Origin: Hoeflea ulvae | GTDB lineage: Bacteria; Pseudomonadota; Alphaproteobacteria; Rhizobiales; Rhizobiaceae | DNA: 64,000 nt | Reading direction: 5' to 3' | Assembly (NCBI RefSeq): GCF_026619435.1 | Contig: NZ_JAOVZQ010000001.1 | Location: 937,501-1,001,500 of the forward strand | Part shown: positions 24,463 to 34,251 of the stretch, one piece after another | Layout of the letters: the number at the start of each line of letters is the position of its first letter | How positions within the stretch are numbered: the stretch's first letter is position 1 | Notes under the pieces: generated by a model | Databases searched by the model: none | Told to the model about the DNA's origin: nothing | Seen by the model: the letters and a program-made list of their open reading frames with translations, nothing else | Translations under genes and position numbers: made by a program

Positions 24463-25951
24463 AACGCCGCCTGTCGTTGTCACCGACACGCTCAAGAACG
24501 CCATTCGCATAGTAGCGTTCGACCAGCGCGCCCATGCCCGGGGCGTGCGGCTCAACCAGACGCTCAGCGATGCCCGCGCACTGGTGCCCGATCTCGATTG
24601 CCATCCGGCCAATGTGGAGGCGAACCGGGCGCTGCTTTTGACCATCGCCGGCTGGTGCGAGCGTTACACCCCGCTGGTTGCGCTGGGCTCGGCCCCGGAG
24701 ATCGCCCGCGATCACGGACTGTTCATGGACATCACCGGCTGCGCCCACCTGCTTGGCGGCGAGACGGCGCTGATGGCTGACCTGGAAGCCCGGCTGCGCG
24801 CCCAGGGCCTGTCCGTCCGGCTCTGTCTGGCCGACACGCCCGGCGCCGCCTGGGCCATGGCGCGCTATGGCCAGACCCGGATCATTGCCGAGGGTGGCCA
24901 TGGCGCGGCGCTTCTGCCCCTGAGTCTGAGCGCCCTGCGTCTGCCTGCCGCCATGGTTGCCTCGCTCGACCGGGTCGGGCTCAAGACCATCGGCTGCATC
25001 GCCAACCTGCCGCGAGCGCCGCTGGCGGCCCGCTTCGGCGCGCGCCTGTTGCAGCGGCTTGATCAGGCGCTGGGCCGCGAGGCCGAGGCGATTTCGCCGA
25101 TCCTGCCGGTGGCGGAGCTGTCCACCGAGCGGCGCTACGCCGAGCCGGTGACACATCAGGACGAGATCAGCCATGCCATTGCCGGACTGGCCGCAGGCAT
25201 CCTCGAGCCGCTGGAGCGCCGTGGCCTGGGCCTGCGCCATTGCCGGCTCAGGCTGTTCCGGGTCGACGGCCAGGTCAGTCATCTCACCGTGCAGACGGCC
25301 CGGCCCTTGCGGGATGCGAAGATGATCGCCCGGCTGTTTGAGGAACGTATCGCCGGCCTGCATGACGATCTCGATGCCGGCTTCGGCTTCGATCTGATCC
25401 GGCTTGATGTGGTTCATGCCGATCCGTTCGAGGCCGCGCAGGCGGACATGATGGCGGGGCAGGCCGCCGGACAGGGCCATGATGCGCTGGTCGACCGGCT
25501 CGGCGCCCGGCTTGGCCTCGAGCGGGTCCAGCGTTTCGTGCTCGCCGACACTCATATTCCCGAGCGCAGTTTTGGCCGCCAACCGGTTGCAAGCTTCGGT
25601 GCTCGCAAGCCAACCATGGGCGATATGGCGCTGGAGCTGGAAGCCTTCAGTGAGACCACCACTCGTCCGCTGATCCTGTTTGACCGGCCCGAACGGATGC
25701 AGACCATCGCCGAGGTGCCCGATGGCCCGCCGTTTCGCTTCCGCTGGCGCGGTGTCTCCTATGAGGTCGCCCGCTCCGAAGGCCCCGAGCGCATTGCCTG
25801 CGAATGGTGGCGCGATGGCCGCGGCGCCCGCACGCGCGATTATTTCCGCGTCGAGGACCGCCAGGGCTACCGCTTCTGGCTGTTCCGTCATGGCCTTTAC
25901 GGACGCGAGACCGATGACCCGAGCTGGTACATGCACGGGCTGTTTGCATGA
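24308..25951 (+). CDS. imuB: ImuB, Y-family-like polymerase homologue
   Basis: A 547-residue DinB/UmuC-like protein starting RILSIAFPHLPTDAI. The Y-family fold is visible (VVVTDTLKNAIRIVAFDQRA, GVRLNQTLSDARAL, LFMDITGCAHLLGGE), but the catalytic Asp/Glu residues of true polymerases are not evident, as is usual for ImuB, which serves as a bridge to the beta clamp and DnaE2. A hydrophobic clamp-binding motif is likely in the middle, though I could not fix it. The C-terminus has WYMHGLFA, typical of the family. It overlaps dnaE2 by ATGA. Confidence 0.93.
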   Translation: MPLPTQQTSAFPAPPRQRILSIAFPHLPTDAILRARWGRSWITDRILDAHPETPPVVVTDTLKNAIRIVAFDQRAHARGVRLNQTLSDARALVPDLDCHPANVEANRALLLTIAGWCERYTPLVALGSAPEIARDHGLFMDITGCAHLLGGETALMADLEARLRAQGLSVRLCLADTPGAAWAMARYGQTRIIAEGGHGAALLPLSLSALRLPAAMVASLDRVGLKTIGCIANLPRAPLAARFGARLLQRLDQALGREAEAISPILPVAELSTERRYAEPVTHQDEISHAIAGLAAGILEPLERRGLGLRHCRLRLFRVDGQVSHLTVQTARPLRDAKMIARLFEERIAGLHDDLDAGFGFDLIRLDVVHADPFEAAQADMMAGQAAGQGHDALVDRLGARLGLERVQRFVLADTHIPERSFGRQPVASFGARKPTMGDMALELEAFSETTTRPLILFDRPERMQTIAEVPDGPPFRFRWRGVSYEVARSEGPERIACEWWRDGRGARTRDYFRVEDRQGYRFWLFRHGLYGRETDDPSWYMHGLFA

Positions 25952-28900
25952 CCTCGCCTCTATCGAAGCCAGCCTATGCCGAACTTGCCGCCGCCAGCAA
26001 TTTTTCCTTCCTGCGCGGCGCCTCGCATGCCGAAGAACTGGTGGTGCAGGCCTCGAGGCTCGGCCTTGGCGGCATTGCGATAACCGACCGCAATTCACTG
26101 GCAGGCGTCGTCCGCGGACACATGGCGGCGAAAGAGGCAGGGCTGGCCTACGCGCCGGGTTGCCGGCTGGTGTTCCGGGACACCACGCCGGATATTCTGG
26201 TCTGGCCCGAGGACCGTGCGGCCTATGCCCATCTGTGCGAACTTTTGACCACCGGCAAGCGCCGCGCGCCGAAGGGCGAGTGCCACCTGACGCTGGAGGA
26301 TCTGCTGGCCCATGGCCAAGGCCTGCTGATGGCCGTTGTCGCCCCTGCCGCGATGGCCGGGCTGCAGCTTCTCGATCCCGTGCTTGAGCGGTTGCGCGCG
26401 GCCTTTCCCGATCATCTTCATTTGGCCCTTTCGCGGAGCTATGGCAGCACGGACCAGCGCCGCATGGCGAGGCTTGCCCGGCTGGCGCAGGCCCATGATC
26501 TGCCGCTGGTGGCGATTGGCGACGTGCTCTATCACGCGCCCGAGCGCCGCCCGCTGCAGGATGTGCTGACCTGCATCCGCGAGGGCAAGACGCTGGCCAC
26601 GATCGGCACAGGGCTTGCCGCCAATGCCGAACGCCATCTGCGCCCGCATGCCGAGATGCTGCGCCTGTTCAAGGGGTTTGAGGCAGCCGTTGCGCAAGCC
26701 GCGGTACTGTTTAACCGCATCCGCTTTTCGCTCGATGAATTGCGCTATCAATATCCCGACGCGCCGATGTTCGAGGAACTCGGGCCCGAACCGCTGCCCG
26801 CGCAGGAGGCGCTCGAAAAGCTCACCGTCCTCGGGTTGAAAAAGCGCTATCCCGCAGGCGCGCCGGACAAGGTTCTCAAGGCTATCGCCCACGAGACCCG
26901 GCTGATCAGGAAGCTTGATTACGCACCTTATTTCCTCACCGTCTATGACATTGTCCGCTTTGCCCGCTCGCAGGGCATCCTGTGCCAGGGGCGCGGCTCG
27001 GCCGCCAATTCCGCTGTCTGCTATTGCCTCGAGGTCACCGAGGTCGATCCCGGCAAGGTCGATCTCCTGTTCGAGCGCTTCATTTCCGAGGAACGCAACG
27101 AGCCGCCCGACATCGATGTCGATTTCGAGCATGAGCGGCGCGAGGAGGTCATCCAGTACATCTACGCCAAATACGGGCGCGAGCGGGCAGGGCTCGCCGC
27201 CACCGTGATCACCTATCGTGCCCGCTCGGCGATTCGCGAGGTCGGCAAGGTTTTTGGCCTCTCCGATGATGCGATCAGCGCCATTTCCGGCACCAAATGG
27301 GGTGGCTGGTCGCGCGAGGTCGATGCCGAGGATGCCCGCCGCGCAGGCCTTGATCCGGCCGACAAGCACCTGGCGCAGATGCTGGATCTGGCCTCGCAGA
27401 TCGTCGGCTTTCCGCGCCATCTCTCCCAGCATGTCGGCGGCTTCGTCATCACCCGTGACAAGCTGTCTTCGCTGATTCCGATCGAGAATGCGGCGATGGA
27501 GGACCGCACCATTGTCGAGTGGGACAAGGACGATCTCGAAAGCCTCGGCATGCTCAAGATCGATGTGCTGGCGCTCGGCATGCTGACCTGCATCCGCAAG
27601 GCCTTTGGCCTGCTGGACAGCCATTATGACCGCCACGAAACGCTCGCCTCGCTGCCGGACAACGATGTTCCGACCTATGACATGATCTGCCGCGCCGACA
27701 CCATCGGCGTGTTCCAGATCGAAAGCCGGGCGCAGATGTCGATGCTGCCGCGGCTCAAGCCACGCTGCTATTATGATCTGGTGATCGAGGTGGCGATTGT
27801 CCGCCCCGGCCCGATCCAGGGCGACATGGTCCATCCATATTTGCGCCGCCGCCAGGGCAAGGAGGAGGTGTCGTTTCCCAAGGAGGAATTGCGCGCCGTG
27901 CTCGGCAAGACGCTGGGCGTGCCGTTGTTCCAGGAGCAGGCGATGAACATCGCCATCGTCGCCGGCGGTTTTTCGCCGGGGGAGGCGGACAAATTGCGCC
28001 GCGCCATGGCCACCTTCCGCCGTGTCGGCACCATCGGCTCGTTTCAGACCAAGATGGTCGAGGGCATGGTCAGGAACGGCTATGAACGCGATTTCGCCCA
28101 GCACTGCTTCCGCCAGATCGAGGGCTTTGGCGAATATGGCTTTCCCGAAAGCCACGCCGCCAGTTTCGCGCTGCTGGTCTATGTCTCCTGCTGGCTCAAA
28201 TGCCATTATCCGGACGTCTTTTGCGCCGCCATCCTTAACTCCCAGCCGATGGGGTTTTATGCCTCCGCCCAGCTGATCCGCGATGCGCGTGAGCATGGCG
28301 TCGAGATCCGCCCCGTCGATATCAATTGCTCAGATCAGGACTGCACGCTGGAGCCGGATGCCGATCCTCAGCCGCTATCCTCCCGGCATCGCGAGATGAG
28401 GGGCGTGATGAAACACAGCCACGCGGTGCGGCTGGGGCTGCGCCACGTCAAGGGATTTGGCGAGGCCGAGGCCGAACAACTGATGGTCCGGCGCGGACGC
28501 GGCTATGACAGTGTCCGCGATCTGTGGATGCGCTCCGGCCTGCCGCGCCGGGCCATCGAGCAACTGGCCGAGGCCGATTGCTTCCGTTCCATCGGGCTGG
28601 ACCGCCGCGATGCGCTGTGGGCGGTCAAGGCGCTCGATCCGCTCTCAAGTGCCGAACGGCTGCCGCTGTTCGCGCTTGCCGACAGCCATGATTTGCAAAA
28701 GGAGCCCGATGTCGACCTGCCGCCGATGCCGCTGGGCGAGCAGGTGATCAATGACTACCAGTCGCTGTCGTTTTCTCTCAAAGCCCACCCGATGTCGTTC
28801 CTGCGCGAGCGCCTGACCCGCTCCGGCTGCCGGCCCAATGCGGATTTGCAGAACATCCGCTCCGGCAGGGTGGTCAAGGTCTCGGGGCTTGTGCTGGTCA

Positions 28901-29325
28901 GGCAGCGGCCGGGCTCGGCCAAGGGCGTGGTGTTCGAGACCATCGAGGACGAGAGCGGCGTCGCCAACATCATCGTCTGGCCCAAGGTGTTCGAGAAATT
29001 CCGCGCCATCGTGCTCGGAAGCCGCTGCGTCGGCGTGCGCGGCAAGTTGCAGAACGAGGACGGCGTCATCCATGTCGTGGCCGAATATCTCGAGGACCTG
29101 ACGCCGATGATGGCGCAGATCTCGGACATGGCGAGCGAGATGGGCGGGCTTGCCAATGCCGACGAAGTGCGCCGCCCGATCGAGGACATGCGTCCGCGCA
29201 CCAAGCCGGCAGCGCAGATCATCAGGCTGATCCGTGATGCGCCGGAACTGCGCCAGGATTACGAAGAGCTGGCAACCGCCAGGGCGGCGGGGCGGGCCTT
29301 GCCGAAGGGGCGGAATTTCCACTGA
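25948..29325 (+). CDS. dnaE2: Error-prone DNA polymerase DnaE2
   Basis: A 1125-residue C-family polymerase. The N-terminal PHP domain (YAELAAASNFSFLRGASHAEE, then ITDRNSL) is followed by the palm with the catalytic triad region PPDIDVDFEHERREEVIQYI, a finger region (ESRAQMSMLPRLKPR), and a C-terminal OB domain (GLVLVRQRPGSAKGVVF). It lacks the extended C-terminus of DnaE1. It performs SOS-induced mutagenic repair synthesis with ImuA and ImuB, and its start overlaps imuB by 4 bases. Confidence 0.95.
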   Translation: MTSPLSKPAYAELAAASNFSFLRGASHAEELVVQASRLGLGGIAITDRNSLAGVVRGHMAAKEAGLAYAPGCRLVFRDTTPDILVWPEDRAAYAHLCELLTTGKRRAPKGECHLTLEDLLAHGQGLLMAVVAPAAMAGLQLLDPVLERLRAAFPDHLHLALSRSYGSTDQRRMARLARLAQAHDLPLVAIGDVLYHAPERRPLQDVLTCIREGKTLATIGTGLAANAERHLRPHAEMLRLFKGFEAAVAQAAVLFNRIRFSLDELRYQYPDAPMFEELGPEPLPAQEALEKLTVLGLKKRYPAGAPDKVLKAIAHETRLIRKLDYAPYFLTVYDIVRFARSQGILCQGRGSAANSAVCYCLEVTEVDPGKVDLLFERFISEERNEPPDIDVDFEHERREEVIQYIYAKYGRERAGLAATVITYRARSAIREVGKVFGLSDDAISAISGTKWGGWSREVDAEDARRAGLDPADKHLAQMLDLASQIVGFPRHLSQHVGGFVITRDKLSSLIPIENAAMEDRTIVEWDKDDLESLGMLKIDVLALGMLTCIRKAFGLLDSHYDRHETLASLPDNDVPTYDMICRADTIGVFQIESRAQMSMLPRLKPRCYYDLVIEVAIVRPGPIQGDMVHPYLRRRQGKEEVSFPKEELRAVLGKTLGVPLFQEQAMNIAIVAGGFSPGEADKLRRAMATFRRVGTIGSFQTKMVEGMVRNGYERDFAQHCFRQIEGFGEYGFPESHAASFALLVYVSCWLKCHYPDVFCAAILNSQPMGFYASAQLIRDAREHGVEIRPVDINCSDQDCTLEPDADPQPLSSRHREMRGVMKHSHAVRLGLRHVKGFGEAEAEQLMVRRGRGYDSVRDLWMRSGLPRRAIEQLAEADCFRSIGLDRRDALWAVKALDPLSSAERLPLFALADSHDLQKEPDVDLPPMPLGEQVINDYQSLSFSLKAHPMSFLRERLTRSGCRPNADLQNIRSGRVVKVSGLVLVRQRPGSAKGVVFETIEDESGVANIIVWPKVFEKFRAIVLGSRCVGVRGKLQNEDGVIHVVAEYLEDLTPMMAQISDMASEMGGLANADEVRRPIEDMRPRTKPAAQIIRLIRDAPELRQDYEELATARAAGRALPKGRNFH

Positions 29326-29421
29326 GCACGAGCCGAATTGATTCCTTCGTCCGCGCCGTCTATCAAGCCCGGGCCACGCGGATTGTTTTTCCGCACATTG
29401 AGGTGGCGGGGGAATGTAATA

Positions 29422-30192
29422 ATGACCAGTGACACGAACCAGAAAAATCTGTTCAGCCTGAAGGGCCGCGTAGCACTTGTAACAGGTGCGAGCTCCGGGC
29501 TTGGACGCGCGGCGGCAACCTTCCTTGTTCGCGCCGGCGCGCAAGTTGTCGGCCTTGCCCGCCGCGCAGACGCGCTCGAGCAATGGCGCGGCGAGGCCGG
29601 CGGCGAAACCGCCGCCCTGGTTGCCGACCTTGCCGCCGATTCAGATATCGCAGCAATTGCCGCAAAGGCGGCAGCACCCTTCGGTGCGCCCGATATTCTG
29701 GTCAATGCGGCCGGGCTCAATTTGCGCCAGTCGGCCTCCGACGTGACGCCGGAGAGCTGGGACCGCACCATCGCACTCAACATGACCGTGCCGTTCTTTC
29801 TGGCGCAGGCCTTGGTGCCGGCGATGCGCGCCAAAGGCTGGGGCAGGATCGTCAACATCGCCTCGCTGCAATCGCGCCGGGCCTTCCCAAACGGCATTGC
29901 CTATGGCGCCTCCAAGGGCGGCGTCGAACAGCTCACCCGTGCCATGGCGGAAGCCTGGTCGGCCGATGGCATCAACGCCAATGCGCTGGCGCCCGGCTTC
30001 TTCCCGACGGAACTGACCGGCCCGGTCTTTGCCGATCCCGAGCTGGCAAGCGCGCATGCCAGGGCCACCTGTATCGGCCGCAATGGCGAGCTGGGCGATA
30101 TCGAAGGCCCGCTGCTGCTGCTTGCCTCCGACGCCTCGGCCTATGTGACCGGGCAGCTTTTATTTGTCGACGGCGGCTACACCGCCAAATGA
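29422..30192 (+). CDS. SDR-family oxidoreductase
   Basis: A 256-residue classical short-chain dehydrogenase: ALVTGASSGLGRAAATFLVR (cofactor motif TGxxxGxG), NAAGLN, the catalytic Ser in VNIASLQS, YGASKGGVEQLT (Tyr-x3-Lys), and a C-terminal 'VTGQLLFVDGGYTAK'. ATG 29422 is preferred: GGGGGA lies about 9 bases upstream. The Arg pair after the second strand (GLARRADAL) suggests NADP use. The family includes gluconate 5-dehydrogenases and 3-ketoacyl-ACP reductase-like enzymes; the substrate cannot be assigned. It stands alone after dnaE2. Confidence 0.82.
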   Translation: MTSDTNQKNLFSLKGRVALVTGASSGLGRAAATFLVRAGAQVVGLARRADALEQWRGEAGGETAALVADLAADSDIAAIAAKAAAPFGAPDILVNAAGLNLRQSASDVTPESWDRTIALNMTVPFFLAQALVPAMRAKGWGRIVNIASLQSRRAFPNGIAYGASKGGVEQLTRAMAEAWSADGINANALAPGFFPTELTGPVFADPELASAHARATCIGRNGELGDIEGPLLLLASDASAYVTGQLLFVDGGYTAK

Positions 30193-30307
30193 AACTCGGC
30201 TCCCGGCGCGCGTTCCTCACGCCGCCGCGGACACATGACCGCAGCAGCGGTTTGACCAGGCGCCACCGTCGCGACGGCTGCGCAGCAACTTGCAGGGATG
30301 CCCACAC

Positions 30308-31312
30308 ATGTCTTCACTGTCCGATCTGAAGGTGCGGGTGCGCAGCCTGTTTCCCGGTCTGCTGCTGGCAATCACCATTGCCGTGGCGGCAAGGTTTTTG
30401 TCCGATCATTATGCCGCGCCGGTCATGCTGTTCGCCCTGCTGATCGGCATGGCCTTCAATTTCATGGCGGATCAGGAGCGCACCTCCGAAGGCGTAGTGT
30501 TTGCCTCCAAATCGCTGCTGCGGCTCGGCATCGTGCTGCTCGGCGCGCGCATCACCCTGGGCGACATCACCAGCATCGGAACCTCCGGGCTGATCACCGT
30601 TGCCGGGTTGATGGCGCTGACCATCGGCTTCGGCTTCATTTGCGCAAAACTGTTTTCGCGCGGCTGGCGTTTTGCAATCCTCACCGGCGGCGCCGTGGCA
30701 ATCTGCGGCGCCTCGGCGGCGCTGGCGCTGGCGGCGGTGATTCCGGCCAATGACAAGACCGAGCGCAACGTGCTGTTCACCGTCGTCGCCGTCACCACGC
30801 TGTCGACCATTGCCATGATCATCTATCCGGTGCTTTTCGGTCTCGCCGGACTGAACGACGCGCAAAGCGGCTTTCTGATCGGCGCCACCGTGCATGACGT
30901 GGCCCAGGTGGTGGGTGCGGGCTATTCGATCTCGACCGAAGCCGGCGACATGGCAACAATCGTCAAATTGCTGCGCGTCACCCTGTTGCCGGTTGTGCTG
31001 ATCATCGTGGCGCTCTCGACCATGCAGCGTGGCAGCGGGTTTTCGCAGGTGCGCCTGCCGCTTTTCGTGGTCGGCTTCGGCGTGGTGACGATCGCCAACA
31101 GCATGGCCTTCATTCCCGCCACCGTCGCAGCCGCCGCGGTCAACGGCTCATCCTGGCTGCTGGTGATCGCGATTTCCGCTCTCGGCGTGCGGACCAACAT
31201 GAAAGCCATGCTCGATCTCGGCTGGCGGCATGTGGCGGTGGTTGTCGTGGAAACCCTCTTCCTGCTGGGGCTTGCCTGGGCAGCAATTTCGACTGGAATT
31301 GCCGGAGTGTAA
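30308..31312 (+). CDS. YeiH/UPF0324-family putative sulfate exporter
   Basis: A 334-residue membrane protein of about 10 helices with family motifs LLRLGIVLLGARITLGDI, TGGAVAICGASAALALAAVI and IGATVHDVAQVVGAGYSIS. The family (YeiH in E. coli) is proposed to export sulfate or related ions, partly from its link to taurine/sulfonate genes. CAGGGA is well spaced from ATG 30308. It precedes the dipeptide transporter by 278 bases, where a TTGACA (31478-31483) may mark the transporter promoter's -35 box. Confidence 0.85.
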   Translation: MSSLSDLKVRVRSLFPGLLLAITIAVAARFLSDHYAAPVMLFALLIGMAFNFMADQERTSEGVVFASKSLLRLGIVLLGARITLGDITSIGTSGLITVAGLMALTIGFGFICAKLFSRGWRFAILTGGAVAICGASAALALAAVIPANDKTERNVLFTVVAVTTLSTIAMIIYPVLFGLAGLNDAQSGFLIGATVHDVAQVVGAGYSISTEAGDMATIVKLLRVTLLPVVLIIVALSTMQRGSGFSQVRLPLFVVGFGVVTIANSMAFIPATVAAAAVNGSSWLLVIAISALGVRTNMKAMLDLGWRHVAVVVVETLFLLGLAWAAISTGIAGV

Positions 31313-31590
31313 CAACCTGTACGCGAAACTCCTTGAGACAGGATTCATTTTAGACACGAAATTATTCTGGGCCGCGATGCGGGTGAATTCCTGCGCCGGC
31401 CCGCAACTGCGCGGTTTCACAAGCCGGCCGGGGCCATGCCCGAATACGATCCCCGGTCGAGCCGGTGCCGGCCCTGCTTGACAGGTCCATGGGGCTGTGG
31501 CCTCAATGCATCTTACGTTAGGTGACAAGGGACAATTATCCCCGCGCTAACGGACCTGTACTCGGGAATAAATCAACTGGGAGTTGTATC

Positions 31591-33186
31591 GTGAAGCACG
31601 TTCAAAAATTCGTGGCTGTAGCGCTGATGTGCACAGCCGTGGCCTTTGCGCCTGGACCGGTCAAGGCCGAGACGCCCGCAGACACCCTCATCCAGGCCTG
31701 GGCGATCGATGACATCATCACGCTGGATCCGGCCGAAGTGTTCGAGTTCAGCGCCTCCGAGGTGCTTGGCAACTCCTATCAGGGCCTGATCGGCTACAAC
31801 GTCAATGATGTCTCCGAGATCTTCGGTGTCGTCGCCGAAAAATGGGACGTGTCAGAAGACGGCAAGACCTTCACCTTCACCATCCGCGACGGCATGAAAT
31901 TCGCCTCCGGCAACCCGATCACCGCGGATGATGCGGTCTACACCCTGCAGCGCGTCATCAAGCTGGACAAGTCTCCGGCGTTCATTCTGACCCAGTTCGG
32001 CTTCAATGCCGACAATGTCGACGCGATGATCCGCAAGACCGGCGACATGACCTTCGAATTCGAGATGGACAAGCCCTATGCGCCGACGCTGGTGCTGTAT
32101 TGCCTGACCGCAACGGTCGGCTTCATCGTCGACAGTGAACTGGTCAAGAGCAACGAGGTCGACGGTGATTTCGGCTACAACTGGCTCAAGACCAATTATG
32201 CCGGATCCGGCGCCTTCACCATCCGCGACTGGCGCGCCAACGAAGCCATCGTGCTTGAGCGCAATGACAATTACTCGGGCGAAGCTCCGCCGATGGCCCG
32301 CGCCATCTACCGTCACATTCCCGAAACCGCGACCCAGCGCCTGCTGCTCGAGCAGGGCGACATCGATATTGCCCGCAATGTCGGCGCAGAGGAAATCGCC
32401 GCGCTGTCGACCAATGCCGACATCGTCGTCGAAAGCGGCGTCAAGGGATCGATCTACTATCTCGGTCTGAACCAGAAGAACGAATACCTGTCCAAGCCGC
32501 AGGTGCGTCAGGCGATGAAATACCTCGTCGATTACGCGATCATCGCCGACACCATCATGAAGGGCAAGGTGATCCCGCATCAGGCCTTCCTGCCGCGCGG
32601 CTTCCTCGGCGCGCTTGAGGAGACCCCGTTCTCGCTCAATGTCGACAAGGCCAAGGAACTGCTGGCCGAAGCCGGCCTGCCCGACGGTTTCACCGTCACC
32701 ATGGACACGCGCAACACCAATGAAATCACCGCCATGGCCCAGGCCATCCAGCAGACCATGGCGCTGGCCGGCATCAACATGGAGCTGATTCCAGGCGACG
32801 GACAGCAGACGCTGACCAAATATCGCGCCCGCAATCACGACATCTATATCGGCCGCTGGGGTCCGGATTATCAGGATCCGCACACCAATGCCGATACCTT
32901 TGCGCGCAACCCGGACAATTCGGACGATGCTGCCTCCAAGCCGCTGGCCTGGCGCAATGCCTGGGACATCCCGGAAATGACGCTCAAGGCTGACGCAGCG
33001 ATCCTGGAAGGCGACGCCAAGAAGCGCGCCCAGATCTATATCGATCTCCAGACCGAACATCAGCAGACATCCCCGTTTGTCATCATGTTCCAGGAGATCG
33101 AGGTTCTGGCCCGCCGCAAGAATGTCGAGGGCTTCATCGTCGGCCCGTCGTTCAACGACAACTCCTTCAAGGCAGTGACCAAGTAA
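31591..33186 (+). CDS. Dipeptide/oligopeptide ABC transporter substrate-binding protein
   Basis: A 531-residue SBP family 5 protein. It has a Sec signal (VALMCTAVAFAPGPVKA) and the family motifs TLDPAEVFEFSASEV, KWDVSEDGKTFTFTIRDG and FNAGSGAF-like YAGSGAFTIRDWRANE. GTG 31591 is the start: GGGAG lies 9 bases upstream and the signal peptide begins immediately. It is the first of six genes in one direction (binding protein, two permeases, two ATPases, dipeptidase). Peptides are the likely cargo, supported by the dipeptidase; a nickel or sugar role is less likely. Confidence 0.92.
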   Translation: MKHVQKFVAVALMCTAVAFAPGPVKAETPADTLIQAWAIDDIITLDPAEVFEFSASEVLGNSYQGLIGYNVNDVSEIFGVVAEKWDVSEDGKTFTFTIRDGMKFASGNPITADDAVYTLQRVIKLDKSPAFILTQFGFNADNVDAMIRKTGDMTFEFEMDKPYAPTLVLYCLTATVGFIVDSELVKSNEVDGDFGYNWLKTNYAGSGAFTIRDWRANEAIVLERNDNYSGEAPPMARAIYRHIPETATQRLLLEQGDIDIARNVGAEEIAALSTNADIVVESGVKGSIYYLGLNQKNEYLSKPQVRQAMKYLVDYAIIADTIMKGKVIPHQAFLPRGFLGALEETPFSLNVDKAKELLAEAGLPDGFTVTMDTRNTNEITAMAQAIQQTMALAGINMELIPGDGQQTLTKYRARNHDIYIGRWGPDYQDPHTNADTFARNPDNSDDAASKPLAWRNAWDIPEMTLKADAAILEGDAKKRAQIYIDLQTEHQQTSPFVIMFQEIEVLARRKNVEGFIVGPSFNDNSFKAVTK

Positions 33187-34251
33187 TTGTCCGATCTGTC
33201 TCGCTCTGCGGAAGGGCGTGCCAACGCCCTTCCTGCTCTGTTCGGCAAGGCCCTGCGGCTCAGCGCAACGGTCGCCGTCACCATCATCGGTCTGCTGGTC
33301 GTCACCTTCCTGATCGGCCGTGTGGTTCCGGTGGACCCGGTGCTGGCGGTGGTCGGTGACCGGGCCTCGCAATCGACCTATGACAAGGCCTTTGTCGAAC
33401 TCGGGCTCGACCGCCCGCTCTATGTGCAATTCGGCCTCTATGTCGAAAAGGCGCTGACCGGTGATTTCGGCGAGAGCCTGCTTACCAAGAAACCCATCAT
33501 TGACGACCTCATCCGGGTTTTCCCCGCCACGCTGGAACTGGCCACGGTGGGAATCGCCATCGGCACCCTGTTCGGCATCCCGATCGGGGTCTGGGCCGCG
33601 GTCCGGCAAGGCAAGCTGGTCGACCAGGTGGTGCGCATCCTCGGGCTTGTTGGCTATTCCGCGCCGATCTTCTGGCTCGGGCTGCTCGGGCTTTTGCTGT
33701 TTTACGCCAAATGGGGACTGGTCTCCGGCCCGGGCCGGATCGACATTTCCTATGAATATTCCTTCACGCCGACCACCGGGCTGTTTCTGATCGACACCGC
33801 GATGCAGGGGCAATGGGCGGCATTCCGCAACACCGTTTCCCACATCGCCCTGCCGGCGGCGCTGCTGGGCTATTTTTCCATGGCCTATATCGCGCGCATG
33901 ACCCGCAGTTTCATGCTCAACGAGCTGGCGCAGGAATATGTCGTCACAGCTAGGGTCAAGGGCGTCGCCGAATGGCGCATCATCTGGGTGCATGCGCTTC
34001 GCAATGCCGCCGTGCCGCTGGTCACGGTGATCGCGCTGTCCTATGCGGGGCTGCTCGAAGGCTCGGTTCTGACCGAAACCGTCTTTGCCTGGCCCGGCCT
34101 CGGGCAATATCTGACCAATTCGTTGCAGAACGCTGACATGAATGCCGTTCTCGGCGGCACATTGCTGATCGGCATCATCTTTGTCGGCCTCAACCTGTTG
34201 TCGGACTTTCTCTACACCCTGCTTGACCCGCGGGTCAGGAGACGCTCATGA
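33187..34251 (+). CDS. Peptide ABC transporter permease, DppB-like
   Basis: A 354-residue permease with about six helices: an N-terminal helix ending in GRVVPVDPVLAVVGD, and the EAA loop YVVTARVKGVAEWRIIWVHA. TTG 33187 directly abuts the stop of the binding-protein gene; other in-frame starts would cut the first helix. The C-terminus (LNLLSDFLYTLLDPRVR) is typical of DppB. It overlaps the next permease by ATGA. Confidence 0.9.
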   Translation: MSDLSRSAEGRANALPALFGKALRLSATVAVTIIGLLVVTFLIGRVVPVDPVLAVVGDRASQSTYDKAFVELGLDRPLYVQFGLYVEKALTGDFGESLLTKKPIIDDLIRVFPATLELATVGIAIGTLFGIPIGVWAAVRQGKLVDQVVRILGLVGYSAPIFWLGLLGLLLFYAKWGLVSGPGRIDISYEYSFTPTTGLFLIDTAMQGQWAAFRNTVSHIALPAALLGYFSMAYIARMTRSFMLNELAQEYVVTARVKGVAEWRIIWVHALRNAAVPLVTVIALSYAGLLEGSVLTETVFAWPGLGQYLTNSLQNADMNAVLGGTLLIGIIFVGLNLLSDFLYTLLDPRVRRRS